A stretch of 6,195 nucleotides of DNA, from assembly GCF_018531475.1 (NCBI RefSeq), contig NZ_JAHDTG010000157.1, positions 1 through 6,195 of the forward strand. Reading direction: 5' to 3'. Source of the DNA: Pseudonocardia mahuensis. Lineage in GTDB: Bacteria; Actinomycetota; Actinomycetes; Mycobacteriales; Pseudonocardiaceae. Made by a program: the position numbers and the translations under genes. Positions 1-5,955 of this stretch are shown here, piece by piece (within the stretch, counting starts at the first letter, position 1; the number at the start of each line of letters is the position of its first letter). A model generated the notes under the pieces. The model was not told where the DNA came from. It did not search any database and saw nothing but the letters and a program-made list of their open reading frames with translations.

Positions 1-127
1 TGAGCTCGGTGTACTGCGGCCCGGTCCGGGCCCGGGTGCGGATCCACGACGGTTTGCGCTCGATCGGGGTCTCGCTGTTGCGGACCTCGAGGCGCAGCAG
101 CTTGCGGCCTTCGGGTGCGATGGTCAC
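1..127 (-). CDS. lipA: Lipoyl synthase, N-terminal 42 residues (partial)
   Basis: Radical-SAM enzyme that inserts two sulfurs into protein-bound octanoyl groups to make lipoyl cofactor on E2 and GcvH-type proteins in the cytoplasm. Only the N-terminus is present: it begins [17 protein letters not shown] and contains [22 protein letters not shown], the characteristic leader of actinobacterial LipA. The N-terminal auxiliary-cluster cysteines and the CxxxCxxC motif would lie beyond the left edge and cannot be checked. The GTG at 127-125 is the only reasonable start because an in-frame TAG sits four codons upstream (139-137). No Shine-Dalgarno lies at a normal distance; the nearest purine run is about 20 bases away, at the end of the upstream SDR gene. 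The SDR stop is 23 bases upstream, so read-through from that gene is possible, but the leader suggests its own leaderless promoter. Identification rests on sequence recognition of a short fragment supported by nearby lipB and E2. Confidence 0.93.
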   Translation of the reverse strand, partial: MTIAPEGRKLLRLEVRNSETPIERKPSWIRTRARTGPQYTEL

Positions 128-133
128 GGCGAC

Positions 134-139
134 AGGCTA
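134..139 (-). promoter_or_regulatory. Putative -10 box of a leaderless lipA promoter
   Basis: The minus strand reads TAGCCT, then six bases (GTCGCC), then the GTG start of lipA. A TANNNT hexamer ending 6-7 bases before the start codon is the typical arrangement of actinobacterial leaderless promoters, where the start codon is at or next to the transcription start. No convincing -35 element is visible. The box overlaps the in-frame TAG that limits the lipA reading frame. The promoter call is inference from spacing and from the absence of a ribosome binding site. Confidence 0.55.
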
Positions 140-150
140 CGCCCGCTCCC

Positions 151-1101
151 TCATTTCGGATCTGGTTGCACCGAGGTTGCGGCGGCCGTGCGTTCCCACA
201 GGCGACGGGCCAGCTCCACGTCCTCGGCGGCGCGGCTGCGCCGCGCCGGGGCCGGGTGCCCTCGGGTCTCCCCGAGCAGCCCCGGCCCGATGTAGTCGCC
301 GCCGCGGACCTGCGGCGCGGTCGCCGCGTAGAGCTGCGGCAAAATCCCGGCCCGGACCGGTTGGGCGACGAGCTTGTTCGCCGGGCCGCTCAGGGCGCCG
401 AGCAGGCGGCTGCGCAAGCGCATCGAATTGCCCAGCAGATCGGTGCCGGTCAGCCCCGGATGGGCCGCGACGGAGATCACGGCGGGTATGGTGCCGTCCA
501 CGTCCCGCAGCCGCCGGTCGAGCTCCGCGGCGAACAGCAGGTTGGCCAGCTTCGAGGCGCTGTAGGCCGCCGAGGCCAGATAGCGACGGCGGGCGAAATG
601 CAGGTCGTCCACGTCGAGCCCGCCGCCCCGGTGCGCCAGGCTGGACAGCGTCACCACCCGGGCGGGCCGCTCCGCGGTGCCACCCCCGCGCAGGGCCGGC
701 ATGAGCAGCCAGGTCAGCGCGGCGTGCCCGAGGTGGTTGGTGCCGATCTGCAGCTCGAACCCGTCGACCGTGAACCGTGGCGGGGTACCCATCACCCCGG
801 CGTTGTTCATCAGCACGTGCACCGTGTCCCCGGTACGTTCGCGCACGTCGGCGGCGGCGTCGCGGACCGACTCGAGATCGGCCAGGTCGAGCTCGATCAA
901 CTCCGCGCCCGGCCCGCCCTCGCGCTGTACCCGGGTCAGCGCCGCCTTCCCCCGCTCGCGGTCGCGCGCGGTCAGCAGAACGTGGGCGCCGGCACCGGCC
1001 AGCGCGATCGCGGACGCCAGACCCAGCCCCGACGTGGCCCCGGTGACGAGCACCGTGCGCCCGGTCTGGTCCGGCATCTGTTCGAGGGCCCAGCGAGTCA
1101 T
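151..1101 (-). CDS. Classical short-chain dehydrogenase/reductase (retinol-dehydrogenase-like)
   Basis: NAD(P)-dependent oxidoreductase of 316 residues; the substrate is unknown. The nucleotide-binding motif TGATSGLG is at residues 20-27, the structural NNAG at 99-102, the active-site Asn in TNHLGH at 122, a catalytic Ser in TLSSLAH at 153/154, and Tyr180 with Lys184 in YSASK, so the full catalytic tetrad is present. The insert between Ser and Tyr (about 26 residues, against about 13 in FabG) and the opening MTRWALEQMPDQTGR match the WW-domain-oxidoreductase/retinol-dehydrogenase-like SDRs common in actinomycetes. ATG at 1101 is chosen because that N-terminus is conserved in the family and an in-frame TAA lies four codons upstream; Met9 is a less likely alternative. 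There are no signal peptide or membrane segments. It is divergent from the LLM gene (64-base gap) and 23 bases upstream of lipA. Nothing in it suggests a lipoate role. Family is certain, substrate is not. Confidence 0.93.
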   Translation of the reverse strand: MTRWALEQMPDQTGRTVLVTGATSGLGLASAIALAGAGAHVLLTARDRERGKAALTRVQREGGPGAELIELDLADLESVRDAAADVRERTGDTVHVLMNNAGVMGTPPRFTVDGFELQIGTNHLGHAALTWLLMPALRGGGTAERPARVVTLSSLAHRGGGLDVDDLHFARRRYLASAAYSASKLANLLFAAELDRRLRDVDGTIPAVISVAAHPGLTGTDLLGNSMRLRSRLLGALSGPANKLVAQPVRAGILPQLYAATAPQVRGGDYIGPGLLGETRGHPAPARRSRAAEDVELARRLWERTAAATSVQPDPK

Positions 1102-1107
1102 GATCGT

Positions 1108-1113
1108 GGTTTA
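1108..1113 (-). promoter_or_regulatory. Weak putative -10 box for the SDR gene
   Basis: The minus strand reads TAAACC, six bases (ACGATC), then the ATG of the SDR gene. It lacks the final T of a TANNNT hexamer, so it is weaker than the boxes before lipA and lipB. No Shine-Dalgarno precedes the ATG. The spacing equals that of the lipA box. It includes the in-frame TAA upstream of the start codon. Confidence 0.3.
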
Positions 1114-1151
1114 CCCGCTGCGCCCGGACGGCGCCAGCCGACCGCCCCGGC

Positions 1152-1157
1152 TAGCCT
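1152..1157 (+). promoter_or_regulatory. Putative -10 box of a leaderless promoter for the LLM gene
   Basis: TAGCCT, the same hexamer as before lipA, lies eight bases upstream of the GTG at 1166. No Shine-Dalgarno is visible upstream of that GTG. The 64-base divergent region 1102-1165 must contain the promoters of both the LLM and SDR genes unless they lie within coding sequence. A spacing of eight is slightly long for a strictly leaderless start, so a one- or two-base leader is possible. No clear -35 is seen. Confidence 0.4.
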
Positions 1158-1165
1158 TGGTGGTC

Positions 1166-2101
1166 GTGGACTTCCGGATCTTCACCGAGCCCCAGCAGGG
1201 CGCCACCTACGACGACCTGCTGCGCGTCGCCCGCGCGACGCAGGACGCCGGTTACGACGCCTTCTTCCGGTCCGACCACTACCTGGCCATGGGTGAGGCG
1301 AGCGGCGAACCCGGTCCGACCGATTCCTGGGTGACCCTCGCCGCACTGGCCCGCGAGACCGACCGGATCCGGCTCGGCACGCTGGTCACCTCGGCCACCT
1401 TCCGGCTCCCCGGACCGCTGGCGGTCTCGGTGGCGAACGTGGACCAGATGTCCGGCGGACGCATCGAGCTGGGCCTGGGAACCGGCTGGTTCGAGGCCGA
1501 ACACGCCGCATACGGAATCCCCTTTCCGCCGGTGAAGGAGCGCTTCGACATCCTGGAGGAGCAGCTCGCGATCATCACCGGGCTGTGGGGGACGCTCCCG
1601 GGCGACCGGTTCTCCTTCGCCGGCCGGCACTACACCGTCACCGACTCCCCGGCGCTGCCCAAGCCGGTGCAGCAGCCACGCCCGCCGATCACCATCGGCG
1701 GCCACGGCAAGCGCCGGACGCCACGGCTGGCCGCGCGCTACGCCGACGAGTTCAACGTCGCGTTCGTGCCGATCGACGTCGTCGCGGCCCAGTTCGAGCG
1801 GGTCGAGCAGGCGTGCAAGGAGATCGACCGTGACCCGGCGGAGCTGGTCCGCTCGGTCGCCCAGGTCGTCTGCGTCGGCCGCGACGAGTCCGAGATCGCC
1901 CGGCGGGCGCTGACCATGGGCCGTGAGGTCGCCGACCTGCGGGAGAACGGGCTGGCGGGCACGCCCGCCGAGGTCGTGGACCGGCTCGGAACATGGCGGG
2001 ACCGCACCGGCATCACCCGGGTCTACCTGCAGCTGCTGGACCTGGGTGATCTCGACCAGATCGAGCTGATCGCCTCCGAGGTGCTGCCGCAGCTGCCGTA
2101 G
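1166..2101 (+). CDS. F420-dependent LLM-class oxidoreductase (Rv1855c-like)
   Basis: Predicted 311-residue luciferase-like TIM-barrel oxidoreductase, probably using reduced coenzyme F420 and not FMN; the substrate is unknown. The opening (M/V)DFRIFTEPQQGATYDDLL and FFRSDHYL (34-40) are typical of the Rv1855c-type family. The LLM signature SGGRIELGLGTGWFEAEH is at 96-113 with YGIPFPP following, RFDILEEQL at 126-134, the PPITIGGHGKRRTPRLAARYADEFN strand/helix at 173-197, and GTPAEVVDRL at 265-274. Length fits the family. The frame is open far upstream, but that stretch is the antisense of the SDR gene and resembles nothing, so I start at the GTG at 1166, where family similarity begins; GTG at 1160 would add only two residues. 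It ends 4 bases from the end of convergent lipB. The family assignment is firm; cofactor choice is inferred from family membership. Confidence 0.92.
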   Translation: MDFRIFTEPQQGATYDDLLRVARATQDAGYDAFFRSDHYLAMGEASGEPGPTDSWVTLAALARETDRIRLGTLVTSATFRLPGPLAVSVANVDQMSGGRIELGLGTGWFEAEHAAYGIPFPPVKERFDILEEQLAIITGLWGTLPGDRFSFAGRHYTVTDSPALPKPVQQPRPPITIGGHGKRRTPRLAARYADEFNVAFVPIDVVAAQFERVEQACKEIDRDPAELVRSVAQVVCVGRDESEIARRALTMGREVADLRENGLAGTPAEVVDRLGTWRDRTGITRVYLQLLDLGDLDQIELIASEVLPQLP

Positions 2102-2105
2102 GGAC

Positions 2106-2882
2106 TCAGCGCAACGACGGGTGCAACTGCAGGTCGAGCCCGGCTGCGGCCGGCTCGGCCTGCTTCGGCACCACGTGCTCGGACACCGGCAAGGTGCCTT
2201 CCAACGCCGCCGTCACCGCGGCGGCGACGACCTCGCGTACCTCGGGGACGGTGACCCGGCGGCCGAGCTCGGCGGTCAGCGAGCTCACACCGGCATCGGT
2301 GATCCCGCACGGCACGATGCGACCGAACTCGGCCAGGTCGGGATCGCAGTTCAGTGCGAAGCCGTGCAGTGTCACCCCGCCCTGCACGCGCACACCGATC
2401 GCGGCCAGCTTGCGTTCGGGACGGCCGCCCCCAGCCGGCAGCCAGACGCCGCTGCGGCCCTCGACCCGCCCGGCACCGGTCACGCCCAGTCCGGCGCACA
2501 CCGCGATCAGCGCCTCCTCGAGCCGTCGCACGTAGTCGACCACGTCGAGCGGCTCGGCCAGCGCGACGATCGGGTAGCCGACGATCTGCCCCGGCCCGTG
2601 CCAGGTGATCCGGCCGCCCCGGTCCACGTCGATGACGGGGGAGCCGTCGGTGGGCCGGTCCTCGGGCCGGGTCCGCTTGCCGGCGGTGTACACCGAGGGA
2701 TGCTCCAGCAGCATGAGCACGTCCGGCCCGGTGCCGTCGCGCCGGGCCTGGGCGTGGGCTCGCTGCAGGTCCCAGGCGGCGAGGTAGTCGATCGAGTCGA
2801 TGACGTCGACCCGGAGAGGCTCGGTGTCGTGGCGGCAGGACTGAGTGGAGGGACGCCGGGTACGCGACACGGAGCTCGACAT
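2106..2882 (-). CDS. lipB: Lipoyl(octanoyl) transferase LipB
   Basis: Transfers octanoyl from octanoyl-ACP to the lipoyl-domain lysine of E2 and similar proteins, the first step of endogenous lipoylation; LipA acts next. The 258-residue product shows [13 protein letters not shown] (58-70), [17 protein letters not shown] (88-104), KLAAIGV with catalytic Lys158, HGFALNCD with catalytic Cys179, and IVPCGI (189-194), all diagnostic of LipB. The ATG at 2882 gives [10 protein letters not shown] before the conserved core, similar to other actinobacterial LipB proteins. The frame stays open another 246 bases upstream through the repeat array and into the epimerase gene, but that part is low-complexity Arg/Ser/Glu sequence and is rejected. 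There is no Shine-Dalgarno, while a TAGCGT box lies seven bases upstream. The C-terminal tail after about residue 225 is longer than the minimal fold. It is downstream of E2 and the epimerase on the same strand, and convergent with the LLM gene. Confidence 0.96.
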   Translation of the reverse strand: MSSSVSRTRRPSTQSCRHDTEPLRVDVIDSIDYLAAWDLQRAHAQARRDGTGPDVLMLLEHPSVYTAGKRTRPEDRPTDGSPVIDVDRGGRITWHGPGQIVGYPIVALAEPLDVVDYVRRLEEALIAVCAGLGVTGAGRVEGRSGVWLPAGGGRPERKLAAIGVRVQGGVTLHGFALNCDPDLAEFGRIVPCGITDAGVSSLTAELGRRVTVPEVREVVAAAVTAALEGTLPVSEHVVPKQAEPAAAGLDLQLHPSLR

Positions 2883-2889
2883 GACCGTC

Positions 2890-2895
2890 ACGCTA
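2890..2895 (-). promoter_or_regulatory. Putative -10 box of a leaderless lipB promoter
   Basis: The minus strand reads TAGCGT, seven bases (GACGGTC), then the lipB ATG. This fits TANNNT placed for transcription to begin at or beside the start codon. No purine-rich ribosome binding site is present between the box and ATG. The nearest alternative start, GTG at 2891-2889, overlaps the box. No clear -35 hexamer is visible 16-18 bases upstream. Confidence 0.5.
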
Positions 2896-2994
2896 CGCCC
2901 GGCTGCCGACGATGCGGGAGGTGCTTCCGGTTGGCGGGGGCGGTCTCTCGGACGCTCGGCCTGCGCGCCCGAACGTTCCGGCGCGTACTCCCGA

Positions 2995-3109
2995 CGAGTC
3001 GACTCGCCCCTCCGAGAACGCGACTCGCCCTGCCGGAAGGGCCGACTCGCCCCTCCCGAAAGGACCGACTTGCGCTCCTGAAAGCCCCGACTCGCGGGCT
3101 CATGAGTCG
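2995..3109. repeat. Degenerate 22-bp tandem repeat array between the epimerase gene and lipB
   Basis: Units opening CGACT(C/T)G start at 3000, 3021, 3043, 3066 and 3088, giving periods of 21, 22, 23 and 22. The best-matched units share CGACTCGCCC followed by a CTCC or TGCC segment and a GAA-containing tail; the fourth has CGACTTGCG and the last is truncated and runs over the epimerase stop codon. The left edge is a perfect 12-base palindrome CGAGTCGACTCG (2995-3006). The right edge forms a hairpin, CGACTC 3088-3093 pairing with GAGTCG 3104-3109. GAGTCGAC occurs at both ends (2997-3004 and 3104-3111). The array covers half of the 217-base intergenic gap; the other half (2883-2994) shows only the lipB box. 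Function is unknown: a terminator region, protein-binding array or dispersed genomic repeat are all possible. Confidence 0.75.
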
Positions 3110-3990
3110 ACGGCCGCCGCGAGGGCATCGCCCAGGACGTGGTGGCGGAACTGGAAACCGGCGCCGAGCAGCGCGGCCGGGACCGCCCGTTGGCCGTTCA
3201 GCAGCAGTTCCTGACCCATCTCGCCGAGCGCGGCGCGGATTGCGAACGCGGGCACCGGGATCGACGCCGGTCGCCCCACCGCGGAGGCCAGCGCCGCGGT
3301 GAACTCGCTGTTGGTGACCGGGTCCGGCCCCGTCAGGTTCACCGGGCCGGTGAGGGAGTCGTTCTCGATCGCGAACCGGATGGCGCCGACCTCGTCGTCG
3401 AGGGAGATCCACGGCATGTACTGCTGCCCGTTGCCCAGCCGCCCGCCGAGGAAGCCCTTGAACAGCGGGCGCAGCCGCCCGAGCAGCCCGCCCGCGGGCG
3501 ACAGCACGAGCCCGCTGCGCAGCAGGACGACCCGGGCTCCGGCATCGCGCGCCCGGCCGGTGGCGGCCTCCCAGTCGCGGCAGACCTCGGCGAGGAAGCC
3601 GGTCCCGGACGGGGCGCTCTCGTCGACCGCGCGCCCGCCGGTGTCGCCGTAGTAGCCGACGGCCGAGCCGCTGACCATGGTCGGGACCCGGTGCTCGGCG
3701 ACCGCTGTGGCCAGCACCTCGGTGGGGACGTTGCGGCTGTCGCGGATCAGTTGCTTGCGTGATCCGCTCCACGGCCGGTCGCCGATGCCGACCCCGTTGA
3801 GGTTGACCACCGCGTCGACGCCGTCGAACGTGCCCTCGTCGACGCGGCCGGCCGGTGGGTCCCAGCCGCGCTCGTCGGGGGCTGCCGGCTGCCGCCGGAC
3901 CAGCCGCAGGACGTCATGCCCGGCCTCCCGGAGCTGGGAGACCAGGGCGGTTCCGATCAGACCGGACGAACCGGCGACGAGGACGCGCAC
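3100..3990 (-). CDS. TIGR01777-family epimerase/SDR protein (Rv2216-like)
   Basis: Extended-SDR, NAD(P)-binding protein of 296 residues related to YfcH and plant/cyanobacterial homologues; the physiological substrate is unknown. It opens (M/V)[19 protein letters not shown] with the Rossmann glycine motif GSSGLIG at 7-13. [12 protein letters not shown] is at 107-118, carrying the family YYG motif, [11 protein letters not shown] at 194-204, and [13 protein letters not shown] at 218-230. The C-terminal DUF1731-type segment has [22 protein letters not shown] (262-283). GTG at 3990 is chosen: the frame runs on to an ATG at 4077, but the extra 29 residues are unlike the family and cover structured non-coding DNA, while GGGAGG lies nine bases before the GTG. 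It sits 103 bases after E2, as Rv2216 follows dlaT in M. tuberculosis. The shadow ORFs on the other frames are not genes. The link to lipoate is by synteny only. Confidence 0.94.
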   Translation of the reverse strand: MRVLVAGSSGLIGTALVSQLREAGHDVLRLVRRQPAAPDERGWDPPAGRVDEGTFDGVDAVVNLNGVGIGDRPWSGSRKQLIRDSRNVPTEVLATAVAEHRVPTMVSGSAVGYYGDTGGRAVDESAPSGTGFLAEVCRDWEAATGRARDAGARVVLLRSGLVLSPAGGLLGRLRPLFKGFLGGRLGNGQQYMPWISLDDEVGAIRFAIENDSLTGPVNLTGPDPVTNSEFTAALASAVGRPASIPVPAFAIRAALGEMGQELLLNGQRAVPAALLGAGFQFRHHVLGDALAAAVDS

Positions 3991-3991
3991 G

Positions 3992-4006
3992 CGGGAGATC
4001 CTCCCG
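3992..4006 (-). promoter_or_regulatory. Hairpin enclosing the Shine-Dalgarno of the epimerase gene
   Basis: In the minus-strand RNA, CGGGAG (4006-4001), GAT, CTCCCG (3997-3992) form a perfect 6-bp stem with a 3-base loop. The Shine-Dalgarno GGGAGG is 4005-4000, nine bases before the GTG at 3990, so five of its six bases lie in the stem. The stem ends one base before the start codon. The sequestration is read directly; a regulatory effect on translation is inference. Confidence 0.5.
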
Positions 4007-4014
4007 GACCTCGG

Positions 4015-4030
4015 CGGGTCGCGCGACCCG
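4015..4030. repeat. Perfect 16-base palindrome upstream of the epimerase gene
   Basis: CGGGTCGCGCGACCCG is its own reverse complement. It lies between the E2 terminal hairpin and the epimerase ribosome-binding hairpin. It could be a DNA-binding operator or an RNA stem, though eight pairs with no loop would need to open at the centre. In GC-rich DNA such palindromes can occur by chance, so no function is assigned. Confidence 0.5.
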
Positions 4031-4037
4031 GGCCGGT

Positions 4038-4074
4038 GGGCTCCGGTCGTGCGCGGTGGGTGCTGCCGGAGCCC
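4038..4074 (-). other. Competing helix overlapping the E2 terminal hairpin
   Basis: GGGCTCCGG at 4038-4046 is the exact complement of CCGGAGCCC at 4066-4074; allowing one bulged base at 4075 extends the pairing to 12 bp (4035-4046 with 4066-4078). One arm is the loop of the 15-bp hairpin at 4048-4089 and the other lies just downstream of it in the minus-strand transcript. The two helices interleave (order A-B-A'-B') and only 1 and 3 unpaired bases separate the strands, so both cannot form fully at once. Confidence 0.45.
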
Positions 4075-4089
4075 CACCCACCGCGCACG
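4048..4089 (-). terminator. Long GC-rich hairpin directly after the E2 stop codon
   Basis: CGTGCGCGGTGGGTG (4048-4062) and CACCCACCGCGCACG (4075-4089) form a perfect 15-bp stem with a 12-base loop. It begins four bases after the E2 stop codon (4094-4096) on the coding strand. No T-run follows on the minus strand, so it is not a canonical intrinsic terminator, but U-less stems are often proposed to terminate or to protect 3' ends in high-GC actinomycetes. It would separate E2 transcription from the epimerase gene or set their ratio. The hairpin is seen; its role is inferred. Confidence 0.6.
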
Positions 4090-4093
4090 GTCG

Positions 4094-5896
4094 TCAGAGC
4101 CCGAGCTCGGACTCGAACGCGCCCTCCTCGAGGCGCGCCTTGACCGCGCTGACGAAGCGGCCCGCGTCCGCCCCGTCGACCAGCCGGTGGTCGTAGGTCA
4201 GCGGCAGGAAGCACATGGAGCGGATGGCGATGGTGTCCTCGCCGTCCGGCCCGGTGACCACGACGGGCCGCTTGGTGATCGCCCCGGTGCCGAGGATGCC
4301 CACCTGCGGCTGGTTGATGATCGGCGTGTCGAACAGCGCGCCAGCGCTGCCGATATTCGTGATCGTGAAGGTGCCACCGCTGAGCTCGTCCGGGCCGATC
4401 TTGTTGGCCCGGGTGCGGGCGGCCACGTCGGCGATCTTCCTGGCCAGCCCGGCGATGTTCAGCTCGTCGGCGTTCTTGATGACCGGGACGAGCAGGCCGC
4501 GCGGGGTGTCCACCGCGATAGCCAGGTGCACGGCGCCGTGGTAGGTCACCTCCTTGCTCTCCTCGTTGATCGACGCGTTGAGCTGCGGGAACGCCTTGAG
4601 CGCCTCCACGGTCGCCTTCGCGAAGAACGGCAGGTAGGTGAGCTTGACGCCCTCGCGGGCCTCGAAGTCGGCCTTCGCCCGGGCGCGCAGCTTCGCGACC
4701 CGGGTGACGTCGACCTCCTGCACGGTGGTCAGCTGCGCCGACACCTGCAGCGACTCACGCATCCGCTGCGCGATCACCTGCCGCAGCCGCGGCATCTTGA
4801 CCGTGTCGCCGGGCTGCGGGCCGTCAGCGGGCGCGGTCGGCCGGGCGGCCGGCGCGCGCCGCTCCGTGGCGGGGGCGGCGGGCTGCTCCGGCGCGGTCGC
4901 CTGCGGAGCCGGCTGTCGGGCGGCCTCGGCCGCGGCCAGCACGTCCTGCTTGCGGATCCGGCCGCCGACACCCGTGCCCTCGATCGCGCCGAGGTCGACG
5001 TCGTGCTCCGCGGCCAGCTTGCGCACCAGCGGCGTCACGTACGGGGCGCCGCGGCCCTCGGCCTTCTCACCGGTGTCCGACGGGGCCGACTCGGCCTTCC
5101 CGTTCGAGCTGACCTTCTCCGGCTCGGTCCACGGCGAGGGCTCGGCGGTGGGCTCGGGCCTCGCCTCCGGCTTGGGCTCGGGTGCGGCCGCCTGCTCGGG
5201 AGCCGGCTGCTCCTTCGGCTCCTCGCGGGGCTCGTCCTTCCGCGCGGGCTCCTCGGCCTGTGCGGGCGCCGCGTCCGCGTCGCCGCCGACGACGGCGAGC
5301 TGGGCGCCGACCTCGACGGTCTCGTCCTCGGCCACGCTGATCTCCAGCACGGTGCCGGCGACCGGGGACGGGATCTCGGTGTCGACCTTGTCGGTGGACA
5401 CCTCGAGCAGCGGCTCGTCGACCTCGACGGTGTCGCCGACCTGCTTGAGCCAGCGGGTGACCGTGCCCTCGGTGACGCTCTCGCCGAGCTCCGGCATCAC
5501 GACGGAGCTGCCTGCGCCGGACCCGGACGGCTTGGCCTGCGCCTTCGGCGCCTCCTGCGGCTCCTCGGCGACGGTCGAGGGCTCCTCGGCCTGCTCCGGC
5601 TCGGCCTCCGCCTGCGCGGCCTCGAATCCACCGCCGCCGCCGGACCCGTCGCCCTCCTTGGCGTCGCCGATCACCGCGAGCTCGCCACCCACCTCGACCG
5701 TCTCGTCCTCCCCGGCGACGATGCGCTGCAGCACACCGGCGGCCGGGGACGGGATCTCGGTGTCGACCTTGTCGGTCGAGACCTCCAGGAGGGGCTCGTC
5801 GACCTCGACCCGGTCGCCCTCCTGCTTGAGCCAGCGGGTAACGGTTCCCTCAGTGACGCTCTCACCGAGCGCGGGCATCTGAACGGAGAAGGCCAT
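4094..5896 (-). CDS. sucB: Dihydrolipoamide acyltransferase E2 of 2-oxoacid dehydrogenase complexes
   Basis: E2 core of 600 residues; moves acyl groups from E1 to CoA through lipoyl arms. Lipoyl domain 1 spans about 2-78 (STDKVDTE, lipoylated Lys43) and domain 2 about 131-205 (Lys170). They are joined by a Gly- then Ala/Glu/Pro-rich linker (81-130), and a second Pro/Glu/Ala linker runs to about 283. The peripheral subunit-binding domain, [23 protein letters not shown] with [10 protein letters not shown], is at 287-320. The acyltransferase domain is about 365-600, with catalytic DHRLVDG (His570, Asp574). This is the actinobacterial SucB/DlaT type: annotated as succinyltransferase, but the M. 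tuberculosis and Corynebacterium counterparts serve pyruvate dehydrogenase and, through OdhA/Kgd, 2-oxoglutarate dehydrogenase. ATG at 5896 gives the family start [17 protein letters not shown]. It lies 59 bases after the lpd stop on the same strand, probably one operon. Confidence 0.96.
   Translation of the reverse strand: MAFSVQMPALGESVTEGTVTRWLKQEGDRVEVDEPLLEVSTDKVDTEIPSPAAGVLQRIVAGEDETVEVGGELAVIGDAKEGDGSGGGGGFEAAQAEAEPEQAEEPSTVAEEPQEAPKAQAKPSGSGAGSSVVMPELGESVTEGTVTRWLKQVGDTVEVDEPLLEVSTDKVDTEIPSPVAGTVLEISVAEDETVEVGAQLAVVGGDADAAPAQAEEPARKDEPREEPKEQPAPEQAAAPEPKPEARPEPTAEPSPWTEPEKVSSNGKAESAPSDTGEKAEGRGAPYVTPLVRKLAAEHDVDLGAIEGTGVGGRIRKQDVLAAAEAARQPAPQATAPEQPAAPATERRAPAARPTAPADGPQPGDTVKMPRLRQVIAQRMRESLQVSAQLTTVQEVDVTRVAKLRARAKADFEAREGVKLTYLPFFAKATVEALKAFPQLNASINEESKEVTYHGAVHLAIAVDTPRGLLVPVIKNADELNIAGLARKIADVAARTRANKIGPDELSGGTFTITNIGSAGALFDTPIINQPQVGILGTGAITKRPVVVTGPDGEDTIAIRSMCFLPLTYDHRLVDGADAGRFVSAVKARLEEGAFESELGL
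5362..5776 (-). repeat. Internal duplication encoding the two lipoyl domains of E2
   Basis: The coding segments for residues 7-52 and 134-179 are direct repeats offset by 381 bases (127 codons). Their DNA is identical over 34 bases, 5362-5395 and 5743-5776, encoding [11 protein letters not shown] around the lipoylated lysine; adjoining stretches such as CTTGAGCCAGCGGGT (plus strand) also match. The listed span runs from one identical block to the other. Synonymous identity of this length suggests recent duplication, gene conversion or strong codon constraint. Confidence 0.8.
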
Positions 5897-5908
5897 GGCG
5901 GGTCGGAG

Positions 5909-5914
5909 CTCCTC
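5909..5914 (-). promoter_or_regulatory. Shine-Dalgarno of the E2 gene
   Basis: GAGGAG within AAAGAGGAGC on the minus strand, 12 bases before the ATG at 5896. The spacer is slightly long but the match is good and no better start exists. It contrasts with lipA, lipB and the LLM gene, which have none. Confidence 0.6.
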
Positions 5915-5955
5915 TTTCTACGGTGAGCCAGGTTCGGGCGGCGGTCGGCCAGCCG

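Noticed and set aside
677..1165. Extension of the LLM gene upstream of 1166
   Set aside because: It would be the antisense of the SDR gene; the recognised family N-terminus begins at the GTG at 1166.
115..1296. Plus-strand open frames opposite the SDR gene
   Set aside because: They are shadow frames with Arg/Ala/Pro-rich products; the minus-strand SDR carries the complete catalytic tetrad.
2995..3109. CRISPR array
   Set aside because: The roughly 22-bp units are degenerate and contiguous, with no unique spacers of regular size and no cas genes nearby.
2883..3128. N-terminal extension of LipB by 82 residues to an ATG at 3128
   Set aside because: The extra sequence is Arg/Ser/Glu-rich, encoded by the tandem repeat array and part of the epimerase gene, and LipB proteins begin near the ATG at 2882, where a promoter-like box also sits.
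2888..3772. A minus-strand 294-codon frame overlapping the epimerase gene
   Set aside because: It is in a different frame of the same DNA, extremely Arg-rich, and has no recognisable motif.
3991..4077. Start of the epimerase gene at the ATG at 4077
   Set aside because: The added 29 residues precede the Rossmann motif without family similarity and cover hairpins and the ribosome binding site; the GTG at 3990 has a well-spaced GGGAGG.
4038..4089. A true H-type pseudoknot formed by both helices together
   Set aside because: A one-base connector would have to span the 15-bp stem, which is not sterically possible; the helices are better read as alternatives.
3677..5926. A 749-codon open frame on the plus strand opposite E2
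   Set aside because: It is the antisense of the E2 gene in GC-rich codon usage, with Arg/Gly/Leu-rich low-complexity product and no family resemblance; the minus-strand E2 shows all domains and catalytic residues.
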